A stretch of 64,000 nt of DNA, taken from contig NZ_JANUCQ010000001.1 of assembly GCF_024807035.1 (NCBI RefSeq), positions 1 to 64,000 on the forward strand, in the 5' to 3' direction. Position numbers and translations under genes: made by a program. The notes under the pieces are model-generated. The model worked only from the letters and a program-made list of their open reading frames with translations. It was not told the DNA's origin and did no database searches. The first letter of the stretch is position 1; the number at the start of each line of letters is the position of its first letter. Of this stretch, positions 29,236 through 39,360 are shown piece by piece. The DNA comes from Methanococcus voltae PS (lineage in GTDB: Archaea > AGJL01 > Methanococci > Methanococcales > Methanococcaceae).

Positions 29236-29430
29236 TTATTTTCCCATTGGTAAATCTAATTCTTTTAATAATTTACCAATATTTGCAGGTTTTACAATAT
29301 TTATATCTATTTTTTTATCTTTAACAGTAATTTCTACAGTTTTTTGGTCTTCAACAGATAATTGAACGCCAACTCCTTTTTTTTCCAATATTTCCACTAA
29401 ATTAACTACCATTTCCATATCTTTATCCAT
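29236..29430 (-). CDS. Small conserved-looking protein, function unknown
   Basis: This 64-residue acidic protein (MDKDMEMVVNLVEILEKKG...) has a predicted helix then alternating beta pattern (VEITVKDKKIDINIV). There are no membrane segments or cysteines. A clean GGTGGAATT binding site before the ATG supports it as a real gene. It is convergent with the PurM-like gene and follows the aldolase at 71 bases. I do not recognise a family. Confidence 0.7.
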   Translation of the reverse strand: MDKDMEMVVNLVEILEKKGVGVQLSVEDQKTVEITVKDKKIDINIVKPANIGKLLKELDLPMGK

Positions 29431-29500
29431 AATTCCACCAAGATTTAGTTTTCATAACTTAGTTTTTAGTTTTTATTTTTCTAATATATGTCATCTTAGT

Positions 29501-30499
29501 TTATTTTATTTTTTCAGATTCATACTGTTTTAAAAGTATTTCATCTCTTATTTTTTCTTTTATTTCTGGTTTTAGGAATTCTAAGGCATCTTCTACAGTT
29601 TTGTTATTATATACTATCTCATTAATTGCATAAGTTAAAGCTACTGCGTCTAATAATGATTTTTGATGAATATTTCGCCCTGTGGCACAACCTGATGCTC
29701 CACTAATATTTAGTTGTTCAGAAAGGATTTTTAAGAATTCTTCTGGTTTTTTACTAGAGCCTCCAGCACATATGACTTTTGTTCTACCTGCAGAAGCCAC
29801 TGCATCTTTAAAATCTACTTCTGGTTCTTTAGATTTAGGATAATTAACTTTTACGAAATCAGCACCTATGCAAGCCCCTACTCCAGTAGCTCCGGCAATT
29901 AAATTAGGGTCTTTTTCATTCCTAATGGCTTTACCTCGTGGATATATCCATATAACTGCAATTAATCCATTTTTATGAGCTTCATGGATTAAACGGCTAG
30001 CTTCGGATAGCATAATATTTTCAAATTCACTCCCTAAATAGATGGTATATCCTATTCCCCTTATTTTTAAGCCCGTTCTCTTTTTAAATTCCACTATGTC
30101 ATTTACATCAATCAATAATGTACTAATAGGGTCTTTTTGACAGGTTTCTACCAAATTGGTCTTTGAATTTAATTTTACGATGTAGTTTATATCAGGATAA
30201 TCTTTCCCATATCTACATATTAATCCAAATTGGGTGGCAAAAGCCCCAATTTTACCATATTTAGCTATTTTAAATAAATGTTCTGGATTTGCATCTTCGA
30301 TGGATATTCCATCACCTTTGAAATCGTTATTTAAATGCTCTATTTTCTGGTCTCCTGCAAATATGAATAATTTGCCAGTTTCTTTGGTTATAGCACTGTA
30401 ATTTGATACATATTCATTAACATTCTCTTCCCAAATATCCAAGGGAATATATATTTTATGACTTAGCTTTAAAGGCTCTTTTGAGTTGAAATTGGTGAT
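29501..30499 (-). CDS. Class I fructose-bisphosphate aldolase-like protein, probable AUC start
   Basis: The protein is a class I (Schiff-base) aldolase of the archaeal FBA family. FAGDQKIEHLN lies near the N-terminus, IWIYPRGKAI and GADFVKVNYP (candidate active-site lysine) in the middle, and ICAGGSSKKPEE with GCATGRNIHQ at the end. It would serve gluconeogenesis and glycolysis. The first conventional start is a TTG at 30442 with no binding site, inside IPLDIWEE. The frame is open upstream. GGGGTGA (30504-30510) lies four bases before an in-frame ATC at 30499, where ATG would normally be, giving 332 residues. I annotate that extension; the start codon itself is an inference. Confidence 0.82.
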   Translation of the reverse strand: MTNFNSKEPLKLSHKIYIPLDIWEENVNEYVSNYSAITKETGKLFIFAGDQKIEHLNNDFKGDGISIEDANPEHLFKIAKYGKIGAFATQFGLICRYGKDYPDINYIVKLNSKTNLVETCQKDPISTLLIDVNDIVEFKKRTGLKIRGIGYTIYLGSEFENIMLSEASRLIHEAHKNGLIAVIWIYPRGKAIRNEKDPNLIAGATGVGACIGADFVKVNYPKSKEPEVDFKDAVASAGRTKVICAGGSSKKPEEFLKILSEQLNISGASGCATGRNIHQKSLLDAVALTYAINEIVYNNKTVEDALEFLKPEIKEKIRDEILLKQYESEKIK

Positions 30500-30644
30500 A
30501 ATTTCACCCCTATTTCATTTTTTACGATTATAATCTATTTATGATATGCGTTTGCGTTTTAATTAATTATATAATTTCTTCTTAAGAATATTTGTAATTT
30601 GTTATTTAATAAAGTACTGATTTGAATTTATATTCTAATATTCT

Positions 30645-31319
30645 TTATAAAAATCTATGTACATATATAACCGCTAAAAGCCAAAATACTCCCATAATTA
30701 AGGCTTCAGGTCTCCTTAATGTACGTTTTAAAGGATAAAGTGCCTTACAACCCATTGGTGTTACACAATCGCCAACTATATGGGATAAATATCCCACAAA
30801 TATGGGAACGGCGAAATGAGATAGGCCCTGTAAATTTAAAACTGGAGGTATTAAAAAATAAAATACTATCCAGCTCGCAACTGCAATAGATATGGTTTTT
30901 GCTAATAGTTTATCGTTTGTTACCATAATTAGTGCAATAATACATGCTATTATTGGAGATAATATGGATAATTTGAGTATAATATATCCTAAAGCTAGAG
31001 AGCCAAGTATCATGGCTATGAAAGTATGTGTTAATCCTCGATGGTCTGCATAATAAGGTACTGCATAAATTAAAGCGGTTAATATCGCCGCTATAAAGTA
31101 ATCTAAATTAAAAAATGCTGGTTTAAACAAATAGCTTAATACTAGCAATGCTAAAAAGCCCCCTGCAATATATAACCCTCTATTAACGATTTCAGATTTT
31201 ACATCATGATCTAAATCAGGGTATAAAGCACCCGCAACAACTAAAAAAATCTGTTCTGGTGATGATATAAATGGTAATCCCATAATAATGCCCAATGTAA
31301 CATGCCCTTTCCAATTCAT
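30645..31319 (-). CDS. YdjM-type membrane metal-dependent hydrolase
   Basis: The 224-residue protein has about five to six membrane segments. Histidine/aspartate motifs typical of the LexA-binding/YdjM (DUF457-like) membrane hydrolases are present: NWKGHVTLG, ALYPDLDHD, DHRGLTHT and SHIVGDCVTPMG. Biological role is unknown; a membrane lipid or phosphoester hydrolase is conceivable. I chose the ATG at 31319. The GTG four codons earlier is part of the GGTGA binding site. Confidence 0.82.
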   Translation of the reverse strand: MNWKGHVTLGIIMGLPFISSPEQIFLVVAGALYPDLDHDVKSEIVNRGLYIAGGFLALLVLSYLFKPAFFNLDYFIAAILTALIYAVPYYADHRGLTHTFIAMILGSLALGYIILKLSILSPIIACIIALIMVTNDKLLAKTISIAVASWIVFYFLIPPVLNLQGLSHFAVPIFVGYLSHIVGDCVTPMGCKALYPLKRTLRRPEALIMGVFWLLAVIYVHRFL

Positions 31320-31536
31320 AATTAAATTCACCGTTTAAAACTATCAATTATATTTATAATAAGATAAAGTGTATTTTATATATATAATAATCTTTTGAGT
31401 TTCAACAAATATGATAATAATTACTAAATTGGTTAAGCTAAAATACTATAAAACAATAAAACATGAAATTAAAATAAATTATAAACTTTAATAATTAAAT
31501 TAAAAATAAAATAAAGGATAATTTGAGATTTAAAGA

Positions 31537-33123
31537 TTAAACTCCCAAAAATCTTGCTGAAAAGTACAATGTGCCGATAGTACTTCCTAAATTTGCCAAT
31601 GCTGCAACCATCAAAATTTTCATAGTATTTATTTCAAGTAATTGACTTATACTATCTACTTTAAACATATTTTGTATATCATTAAGTGATATAGGTCTGT
31701 ATTTTAATTCCATAGCGCCTGCAACCCATCCCGCACCTATAAAAGGACATAATGAAGTTAATGGGGCGGCTATAAATGCAACAATCGCAGTTATTGGTTT
31801 GCCTCTAGCAATAACTACCCCCAACGAAGATAGGATTCCATTTATTAATACCCATTCTATCGTTAATTGTTGTAATAGCTCTGGATTTGAGGATGCAACG
31901 TAAAATCCGTAGATTATAATGGCCAATATTACGAAAGGTATCAATTTTAGTATCCATTTGAATATTTTTTTAATTAATGAATCTTTTTTTTTATTTTCCA
32001 TTATTTCGGATAAATCTATGGTTTTTTTATTTTCTAAATCTCTTAAATAATTTGTAATACCTTTTTTATGACCTGCTCCGATTATTGCAACTATTTTATT
32101 TCTTCCAAAACTATAATCATATAGATTTTTCGCCATATATTTGTCTCTTTCATCAACTAATACTGTATAAAATGTTGGTGACGCATCTTTTAATATTTCG
32201 ATTAATTCATCAGCGCTTCCTATCATTTCGTCAATAGTTTCCTTATCAAGTTCTATTTCTTCACTATCTCCACCGTATAGGTCTGTAAAAAGTTTTATTT
32301 TATCTTTTAAACTCATACTACTTATTAATCTTGATAGTGTAATATCGATGGGTCTATCCATTAGCAAAAGCGGTTTTTGACTATCTATACTCAATGATAT
32401 AGCCTCTTTCATTTCACTACCTGGTTTTATGTTAAATTTTTCACCAATGGTCTTTTGAAAGTCTGCTAATACATTATGTAGTAAGTACTGACTTATTTTA
32501 TTATGTTTTATGGCCGTCATCAAGTCCATAGGTTTATCTTCTAATGGTAATCTTATTATGTGGTAATTATTCAAATTTAAAGGCATTAAATTATATTCAA
32601 TTTTATTTTCTATTTCTGATTCATTTTCAATTCGATTTTCAGTATCTTCCAATTCTTCCAATTCTTCGTTACTTTTAGGTATTAAATAAGATAAAGAATT
32701 TACTCTACCTTGATTATCTGCTAGAATCATTAATTTTTTTTCTTCAACTGCTAAGTCTTCCGCGTTGGATAATTCTAATAGCATAACGTGCTTTTTGCTA
32801 TTTTCTTTTTTTAAGTCTTCTAAATTATCAATATTTTTAGTATCAAGATTATCATCTGATTTATTAGCTACGTTTAAAGTTTCTAATTCCTGTACCACAT
32901 ATATTGAGGATATTTTGTTCCCATTTAAATTTTTTGAAAAGATGGTGCCTTTACGTTCTTGAAACATTTTGAAAAATCTATTCTGATCAAGTTCTATAGC
33001 GATAATATCGGGATTTATTTCCTTAACGGCTTTTGATACATCTTCTATACTTTTATCCGAAACGTGTGCAGTACCTATTAAATGTATTTCACATTCGTTC
33101 TGTCCGTTATTAATTTTAATCAT
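31537..33123 (-). CDS. TraB-family membrane protein with large insert
   Basis: The protein belongs to the TraB/PrgY (GumN-like) family. It has the N-terminal IHLIGTAHVSDKS motif, IAIELDQNRF, a DERDKYMAKN segment and IGAGHKKGI near 345-355. Several membrane helices at the C-terminus (about 380-525) follow. Archaeal members are usually ~390-400 residues; this one is 528. The excess is a Glu/Asn/Lys/Ser-rich stretch at roughly 70-190, between the two conserved parts. Function in archaea is unknown; a membrane protease-like role has been suggested for the family. I start at the ATG at 33123, which follows GTGATAACC. Confidence 0.82.
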   Translation of the reverse strand: MIKINNGQNECEIHLIGTAHVSDKSIEDVSKAVKEINPDIIAIELDQNRFFKMFQERKGTIFSKNLNGNKISSIYVVQELETLNVANKSDDNLDTKNIDNLEDLKKENSKKHVMLLELSNAEDLAVEEKKLMILADNQGRVNSLSYLIPKSNEELEELEDTENRIENESEIENKIEYNLMPLNLNNYHIIRLPLEDKPMDLMTAIKHNKISQYLLHNVLADFQKTIGEKFNIKPGSEMKEAISLSIDSQKPLLLMDRPIDITLSRLISSMSLKDKIKLFTDLYGGDSEEIELDKETIDEMIGSADELIEILKDASPTFYTVLVDERDKYMAKNLYDYSFGRNKIVAIIGAGHKKGITNYLRDLENKKTIDLSEIMENKKKDSLIKKIFKWILKLIPFVILAIIIYGFYVASSNPELLQQLTIEWVLINGILSSLGVVIARGKPITAIVAFIAAPLTSLCPFIGAGWVAGAMELKYRPISLNDIQNMFKVDSISQLLEINTMKILMVAALANLGSTIGTLYFSARFLGV

Positions 33124-33461
33124 GGTTATCACGTGTAAATTAATTATTAAATTCATTTTGACAAATTAAATTGTATAATTACTTGTAATTTTAATATTCC
33201 CATCTTTACTTTTTGGTGGATTAAATATGCACAATATAAATATGGGCTAAGATATATAAAATATGGGTTAAAAAGTATATCATATTATATTATATATCAA
33301 AAGTTAATATGTTAAGTATATTATTAAATATATAAATTTATGGATTAAACATATTAAGGAACGATAAAATTTTTAAAATTACATTATTTCTTATTATTAA
33401 TATTAGTTTTGTAGTATATTATTAAATTTGTATTAAATTATTATATCGGCGGTTGATAGAA

Positions 33462-33923
33462 ATGACTATAAAAGAAATCATGAAGAAACCTATTTCAATT
33501 AAACAAGACGATGAGATATATGATTTAATAAAATTACTGAGAACCCATAAAATAAGTGGAGTTCCGGTATTGGATAATGACAATTATTTGGTAGGAATTG
33601 TTTCTGAAAGTGATGTTATAAGAGCTTTGGTTGTTCAGGATAGCGATATAAACTTAATAGCTCCTTCACCTTTGGATTTAGTCGAATTACCTTTAAAGAC
33701 AATATTTAAGATGGATGAATATAGAAAAGAAATAAATGAAGCTTTAAAAACCAAAGTTTCAGAGATTATGACTACTGATGTTATCTATATAACTGTAGAT
33801 TCTTCAGTATCTGACGCAGCAACTTTGATGGCGGATAAAAAAATAAATAGGTTACCTATTGTAAATAATGGTATTTTGGAAGGTATAATTACAAGAGGAG
33901 ACTTAATGGAAGAATTAATATAA
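33462..33923 (+). CDS. CBS-domain pair protein
   Basis: The 153-residue protein is little more than two CBS repeats (TIKEIMKKPISI...GVPVLDN...GIVSESDVIRAL, then VSEIMTTDVIYI...RLPIVNNGILEGIITRGDLM). These pairs bind adenosine nucleotides or SAM and usually control a partner. No partner is obvious: mptG follows after 143 bases. The start is the ATG at 33462 preceded by GCGGTTGATAG. A TTG nine bases upstream belongs to that site. Confidence 0.88.
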   Translation: MTIKEIMKKPISIKQDDEIYDLIKLLRTHKISGVPVLDNDNYLVGIVSESDVIRALVVQDSDINLIAPSPLDLVELPLKTIFKMDEYRKEINEALKTKVSEIMTTDVIYITVDSSVSDAATLMADKKINRLPIVNNGILEGIITRGDLMEELI

Positions 33924-34066
33924 TAAAATAGTATTATTATATCGTAATTTTAATATAGTAAAATAATCCAAAATTTTTATAACTTTATAACTTGTATAAT
34001 TTGACAAAAAAATATCTAAATGCTACATCTACTGTGAATGGTATTTTAATAATGGAGTAGATTATT

Positions 34067-35062
34067 ATGAAAATAATATCCCCTTGTAGGATACATATGG
34101 GACTTATAGATATGAATGGTAGTGTTGGACGAATTGACGGCGGTATAGGTGCTACTTTAGACCATCCCAATTGTGAAATTTCCGGAAAAGAAAGTAATGA
34201 AATAGAGATACAATTTAGTAACTCTATAATTAATAATACCCCTGAAGAAGATTTAAAATCATTACATGACAGGATATACCACTCTTCAAAAAATGTTTTA
34301 AAGGAAATCGGTCAGGAAGGAGTTTATTTAAAAGTAAATGACGTAATTCCTGCACATACTGGATTAGGTAGTGGAACGCAGGTTTCATTATCAACTGGTA
34401 AATTAACCTCTTCGATTTACGGATATGATTTGGATGCTTATTCCATTGCAAAATTAACTGGAAGGGGGGGTACATCAGGTATTGGAGTTTCCGGATTTGA
34501 ATTTGGAGGTTTTATAGTAGATGGAGGACACAGTTTTGGAAAATCTGGTGAAAAAACAGATTATAGGCCATCATCCGCATCAAAAAATGTTAAGCCAGCT
34601 CCTTTACTATTTAGACATGATTTTAACTGGGAAGTAGTCTTAACAATACCTAAAATTCCAACTGAAGAACAAGTATCTGATAAAAAGGAAGTAGATATCT
34701 TTAAAAAATATTGTCCTGTCCCTGAAGATTATGTAAATAGATTCTGTAGGCTCGTACTTATGAAGATGATGCCAGCAGTTATTGAAAATAATATGGAGTC
34801 TTTTGGAGAATGTATAAACGAAATACAGGGTTTGGGTTTTAAAGGTGCAGAAGTTCAATTGCAAAATTCTACATTGAAAAATCTACTTAAACACTTGCAA
34901 AATACTTCATACAGTGGGTTATCAAGTTTTGGGCCTACTATATACTCATTAGGCGATAAAAAAGAAATTATGGAACAATCCAAAGAATTTTTTGATAAAG
35001 AAGGATTGGATGGGGAAATAATTGTTTCAAAAGGTAATAATACAGGTTATAAATTGATTTAA
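34067..35062 (+). CDS. mptG: Beta-ribofuranosylaminobenzene 5'-phosphate synthase MptG
   Basis: MptG joins 4-hydroxybenzoate or p-aminobenzoate with PRPP in the first dedicated step of the methanopterin arm. The 331-residue protein is a GHMP-type fold, with SPCRIHMGLIDMNG at 5-18, GGIGATLDHP, and the glycine-rich HTGLGSGTQVSL near 98-109. SSFGPTIYS lies near the C-terminus. GGAG precedes the ATG. It links to Hmd here only through the tetrahydromethanopterin C1 carrier. Confidence 0.93.
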   Translation: MKIISPCRIHMGLIDMNGSVGRIDGGIGATLDHPNCEISGKESNEIEIQFSNSIINNTPEEDLKSLHDRIYHSSKNVLKEIGQEGVYLKVNDVIPAHTGLGSGTQVSLSTGKLTSSIYGYDLDAYSIAKLTGRGGTSGIGVSGFEFGGFIVDGGHSFGKSGEKTDYRPSSASKNVKPAPLLFRHDFNWEVVLTIPKIPTEEQVSDKKEVDIFKKYCPVPEDYVNRFCRLVLMKMMPAVIENNMESFGECINEIQGLGFKGAEVQLQNSTLKNLLKHLQNTSYSGLSSFGPTIYSLGDKKEIMEQSKEFFDKEGLDGEIIVSKGNNTGYKLI

Positions 35063-35240
35063 TAACTTATATCTTTAATTTAATAATTTAATTATCTTAT
35101 TTCTATCTTATTTTTATTTTACTTTTATTTCGTCCGCGAATGTATCATTTTTTAATTTTAACAGGTATCCCATATATTTAAATATATGATTGCCCATAGG
35201 TACTAATCTTATAATTCAATAATATCCGTGGTGTATATTT

Positions 35241-35906
35241 ATGATAGTTGACTTTCAGATGGTTTTTATATTATTTTCTTCATTATTTGCCATATTAAAT
35301 CCTTTTGGCGTGATTCCTCCGTTTTTATCATTAACTAGTGGTTATTCGGAGTCTGAGAAAATTAAGATAATCCAAAAATCAATGATTGCTGCATTTTTGA
35401 TATTATTAGTATCTGGGCTATTGGGAAAATATGTAATAGCATTTTTTGGCGTATCCATACCTGCAATACGTATAACAGGGGGAGTTTTAGTCTTCATTGT
35501 AGCTTTGGAGATTATAACCGGCAATTCTACAAAACAGAAGGCGTTAAAATCCGATTTACCCGAGCAATGTTATGAAGTAGATGATATTTCCGTAGTTCCT
35601 CTTACAATACCATTATATGCAGGCCCTGGTGCCATAAGTACCATGATAGCGTTAACTGCACAATCTAGTAGCTATATACATATTATGTACCTAACAATGG
35701 CTTTAATAATGTGTATTGTAATTTCATATATTATACTTAGATTTTCAAAAGATTTGGAAAAAAAGCTTGGAAAAGTTGGTTTTAACGTACTTACGAAATT
35801 AATGGGTTTAATGCTCATGGCAATAGCTGTACAGATGCTTTTAGATGGTATAGGTGGGTATGTAGGGTTGGAAAATTCTGCAAATATTATATTTAATAAT
35901 ACATAA
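35241..35906 (+). CDS. MarC-family integral membrane protein
   Basis: The 221-residue protein has about six hydrophobic helices and MarC-family signatures: NPFGVIPPFLSLT at about 20-32, IPAIRITGGVLVF and VPLTIPLYAGPGAIST. The family is widespread with unknown function; the old link to antibiotic resistance is not supported. GGTG precedes the ATG. It is convergent with the small zinc-ribbon gene. Confidence 0.92.
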   Translation: MIVDFQMVFILFSSLFAILNPFGVIPPFLSLTSGYSESEKIKIIQKSMIAAFLILLVSGLLGKYVIAFFGVSIPAIRITGGVLVFIVALEIITGNSTKQKALKSDLPEQCYEVDDISVVPLTIPLYAGPGAISTMIALTAQSSSYIHIMYLTMALIMCIVISYIILRFSKDLEKKLGKVGFNVLTKLMGLMLMAIAVQMLLDGIGGYVGLENSANIIFNNT

Positions 35907-35962
35907 TCTATTTATATATTTTAAAATAATTTTTATGGCTTTTACATTACATTTTTTAATTT

Positions 35963-36316
35963 CTATTTTTTAATTTCTATTTTTTGAAAATCATTCAATT
36001 TCTGGGAAAGTTCCAATAATTCAGATATTAAATTGCTAATTTTGTAAATTTTATCTAAATCAGTTTCTTTTTCAAGTAAATTACACAAAAAACTTATTTT
36101 ATCTTCAATTACCTTATTATGATTTATATTTTTTAAATTTAAAGAATTTAATTCGTTTTTACTTACTATATCGGATGTATCATCTTTACAATTTGGACAA
36201 TACTCTATTCCATTTTTTTGAAATAGTGGGAAATTACAGGTTTTACAATGTTTACTTAACATTTTAGCCCCCGATAGTAATTCTTTAGATATTTTTGAAA
36301 GTTCATCATTTTTGAT
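35963..36316 (-). CDS. Autoantigen p27 (SSSCA1)-like zinc-ribbon protein, probable AUC start
   Basis: The protein has a zinc ribbon CKTC...CPNC and a helical C-terminus, as in the archaeal SSSCA1/p27 family. The first ATG (36262) would give 99 residues. The frame is open 18 codons further up and encodes ELSKISKELLSGAKML, which fits the conserved N-terminal helix of the family. There is no ATG, GTG or TTG in that stretch. An ATC at 36316 lies after GAGATGATACT, at the spacing used by normal starts. I annotate 117 residues from there. The alternative is the ATG at 36262 with GGGGG upstream. Confidence 0.75.
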   Translation of the reverse strand: MKNDELSKISKELLSGAKMLSKHCKTCNFPLFQKNGIEYCPNCKDDTSDIVSKNELNSLNLKNINHNKVIEDKISFLCNLLEKETDLDKIYKISNLISELLELSQKLNDFQKIEIKK

Positions 36317-36588
36317 AGTATCATCTCATTAATAATTTTTCATCTAATTTATCTAATTTATCTAATTTTATATTATATTTTCTCTATTTTTACCATTACT
36401 TTATTATTTAATTTATATATTTTTAAAATCATAAATCATATTAAGATATAATAAGGCTAAAACCAAATAATTGTTTAAAATAATTTACTAAAAAAACTTG
36501 TAATCGATTTTTGGTAAAGATATTATGTTATCCAAAGTATTTATATACTAATTCATTCAATATATGAAAAAGGATACATGGTGATAAT

Positions 36589-38085
36589 TTGTTTTCAGAT
36601 AAAATAAACAATGCTAAAAAAGCATATACATTTGATGATGTTTTATTAATACCTAATAAATCATATGTAGAGCCAAAAAGTACTAGTTTAAGTACCAATT
36701 TATCAGGGGTTAACTTAAACGTACCTGTAATTTCTGCAGCTATGGATACAGTTTCAGAAAAAGAAATGGCTATCGCTTTAGCTAGAAGAGGGGGAATGGC
36801 AGTAATTCACAGAAATATGACCATTGAAGAGCAAGTAAAGCAAGTAAGCGCTGTTAAAAGGGCTGAAAATTTAGTGGTTAGAGAAGTTTTTACGGTATCA
36901 CCAGAATTAACTGTTTCAGACGCTGAAATGATAATGTACGAAAATGAAATCAGCGGACTTCCAGTAGTGGACAATAATAAGACTCTTTTGGGCATCATTA
37001 CAACAAGAGATTTAAAATTCATACCAGATATGAATTTAAAAGTAAAAGATGTCATGACTAAGGATGTATTGCATGCACATGAAGATACGCCTTACGAAGA
37101 AATATTAAACCGATTATATGAGAATAAAATCGAAAGAATGCCTATTTTGGAAAAAGAAACTAATATATTAATCGGAATGGTTACCTTAAGAGATATATTA
37201 AAGAGAAGAAAATATCCTGAAGCAGTTAGGGATAAAGAAGGAAATTTATTGGTTGCTGCAGCTTGTGGTCCAAATGATTTTGGAAGAGCAAAAGCATTAA
37301 TTGAAGCAAAAGTGGATGTTATAGCAATTGATTGTGCACATGCTCACAATATGGCTGTAGTTGAGAATGTTAAGAAATTTAAAGAATTATTAAATGGTAC
37401 AAAGGTTAAATTATTCGTTGGTAATATTGCTACCAAAGAAGCTGCAGAAGATTTAATTAAAGCTGGTGCAGATGCTATTAAAGTAGGTATTGGACCAGGT
37501 TCAATCTGTACAACAAGAGTTGTTGCAGGAGTTGGGGTGCCTCAATTAACAGCAATAGCTGAAATTGCAGACGTTGCAAAAAAATACGGGGTACCAGTAA
37601 TAGCTGACGGTGGTATTAAATACAGTGGGGATGTTGCAAAAGCAATAGCTGCAGGAGCTTCCGCAGTTATGTTGGGAAGTCTTTTAGCAGGTACTGAAGA
37701 AGCACCGGGGCAATTAATAACAATCAATGGTAGAAAATACAAACAATATAGAGGAATGGGTTCATTAGGCGCAATGTGTGGCAGTTCTGGAAACGTTGCA
37801 GACAGATACTTCCAAAAAAGTGATGGAGCACACATGAAACACACTAAGTTAGTTCCAGAAGGAATTGAAGGTGCAGTACCTTACAAAGGTTCAGTTAGCG
37901 ATATATTGTTCCAAATTGCAGGTGGCTTAAGGTCCTCAATGGGATACTGTGGTTCTGAAAACATTGAAGAAATGCATGAAAAAGCTAGATTTGTGATAAT
38001 AACACAAAGCGGACAAAAAGAAAGTCACCCTCATGACGTTTTAATTACAAATGAAGCGCCAAACTACCCTTTAAACTCTAAATAA
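36589..38085 (+). CDS. guaB: Inosine-5'-monophosphate dehydrogenase GuaB
   Basis: GuaB oxidises IMP to XMP, the committed step of GTP synthesis. The 498-residue protein is full length. The barrel start is [13 protein letters not shown], a CBS pair occupies about 95-210, and the catalytic loop GPGSICTTR carries the active-site cysteine. The flap region [11 protein letters not shown] follows. The start is TTG, with GGTGAT three bases upstream (36580-36585). There is no close ATG alternative, so TTG is the probable true start. Confidence 0.97.
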   Translation: MFSDKINNAKKAYTFDDVLLIPNKSYVEPKSTSLSTNLSGVNLNVPVISAAMDTVSEKEMAIALARRGGMAVIHRNMTIEEQVKQVSAVKRAENLVVREVFTVSPELTVSDAEMIMYENEISGLPVVDNNKTLLGIITTRDLKFIPDMNLKVKDVMTKDVLHAHEDTPYEEILNRLYENKIERMPILEKETNILIGMVTLRDILKRRKYPEAVRDKEGNLLVAAACGPNDFGRAKALIEAKVDVIAIDCAHAHNMAVVENVKKFKELLNGTKVKLFVGNIATKEAAEDLIKAGADAIKVGIGPGSICTTRVVAGVGVPQLTAIAEIADVAKKYGVPVIADGGIKYSGDVAKAIAAGASAVMLGSLLAGTEEAPGQLITINGRKYKQYRGMGSLGAMCGSSGNVADRYFQKSDGAHMKHTKLVPEGIEGAVPYKGSVSDILFQIAGGLRSSMGYCGSENIEEMHEKARFVIITQSGQKESHPHDVLITNEAPNYPLNSK

Positions 38086-38273
38086 TGTAAAATAATTCTT
38101 TTAATTTTTTTAAAATCTATTTTTAATATTCAGAAAAGAGCTAATTTTTTAATTTCATACAATATTATTAGTTTAACTTGTAAGATACTATTTTGTAATA
38201 TAATACAATCTATTAAAAATAGTAAAAAATAATTTATTTTAAGATATTTATTGATAATTTATTTCATTCTAGT

Positions 38274-39134
38274 TTATTCTATTTTATCGCCAATTTTTCC
38301 TCTGATTTGTATAAATCTGTTTAACAAATCTTTTGTAATTTCTCCAGCTTCACCATTGTTGATGATTCTACCGTCAATCTCTACAACGTGAATTAATTCG
38401 GCAGCGGTACCTGTAATAAATAATTCGTCTGCAGTATATAAATCGTGAATTGTTAAGTTTTCCTCTAAAATTGTATATCCTGCTTCTTTTGCTAACTCTA
38501 TTGCAGTATCTCTTGTAATACCTCTTAATACACTTGTTGATACAGGAGGTGTTCTTATAACTCCTTTTTTAACTACAAATACGTTGTCTCCAGTTCCTTC
38601 TGCAACATATCCATTTTTATCTAATAAGAAAGCTTCATGAACGCCTGCGGCGTTAGCTTGTATTTTCGCAAGGATACTATTTAAGTAATTTAATGACTTA
38701 ACAGCAGGATTTAAAACATCGACAGGTAACCTTCTGATTCCAGAAACAATAGTTTTTATACCTTGGTCACCCAATAAAGGATTCATAGGTTCTGCAATAC
38801 AGAATATGGTAGGTTTTGAACATTTTCTTGGGTCTAGACCTAAGTCACCTACCCCTCTAGTAACTACGAGCCTTATGTACGCATCATTTAATTTATTTAC
38901 TTTTAACGTTTCTATTACTACTTTAGACATTTCTTCTCTACTTATATCAATTTTAATATCTAAAGATGCAGCTGATTCATACAATCTATCAACGTGTTCT
39001 GTTAATTTAAATACAACACCTTCGTAAGCTCTTATACCTTCAAATACCCCATCTCCGTATAATAAACCATGGTCATATACTGAAACTTTGGCATCTTCTT
39101 TATTTACGAATTTTCCATCCATGTAAATCTTCAT
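38274..39134 (-). CDS. ilvE: Branched-chain amino acid aminotransferase IlvE
   Basis: IlvE makes valine, leucine and isoleucine from their keto acids using glutamate. The 286-residue protein is a fold-type IV PLP enzyme. YGDGVFEGIRAYEG is near 27-40, the phosphate-binding region VKSLNYLNSILAK carries the PLP lysine at about 145, and GTAAELIHVVEIDGR lies near the C-terminus. GGTGA precedes the ATG. Confidence 0.96.
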   Translation of the reverse strand: MKIYMDGKFVNKEDAKVSVYDHGLLYGDGVFEGIRAYEGVVFKLTEHVDRLYESAASLDIKIDISREEMSKVVIETLKVNKLNDAYIRLVVTRGVGDLGLDPRKCSKPTIFCIAEPMNPLLGDQGIKTIVSGIRRLPVDVLNPAVKSLNYLNSILAKIQANAAGVHEAFLLDKNGYVAEGTGDNVFVVKKGVIRTPPVSTSVLRGITRDTAIELAKEAGYTILEENLTIHDLYTADELFITGTAAELIHVVEIDGRIINNGEAGEITKDLLNRFIQIRGKIGDKIE

Positions 39135-39360
39135 AAATTCACCAACATTGATATATTTTTATTTTAAGGCTATTTTAATATTGTTATTGATATTATTTAT
39201 TAATGTATATTTAAATTATTTTATTATTATGTAGTATACTATTTATATATTTATTTGCATATATCGATAAATAGTAATTTTTTATTAGTTTTTTACTTTT
39301 TAGCTTTTAATTTTAATTATTAACTTTTATTTTTTAATTTTTATTCTTTTTAACTTAATT

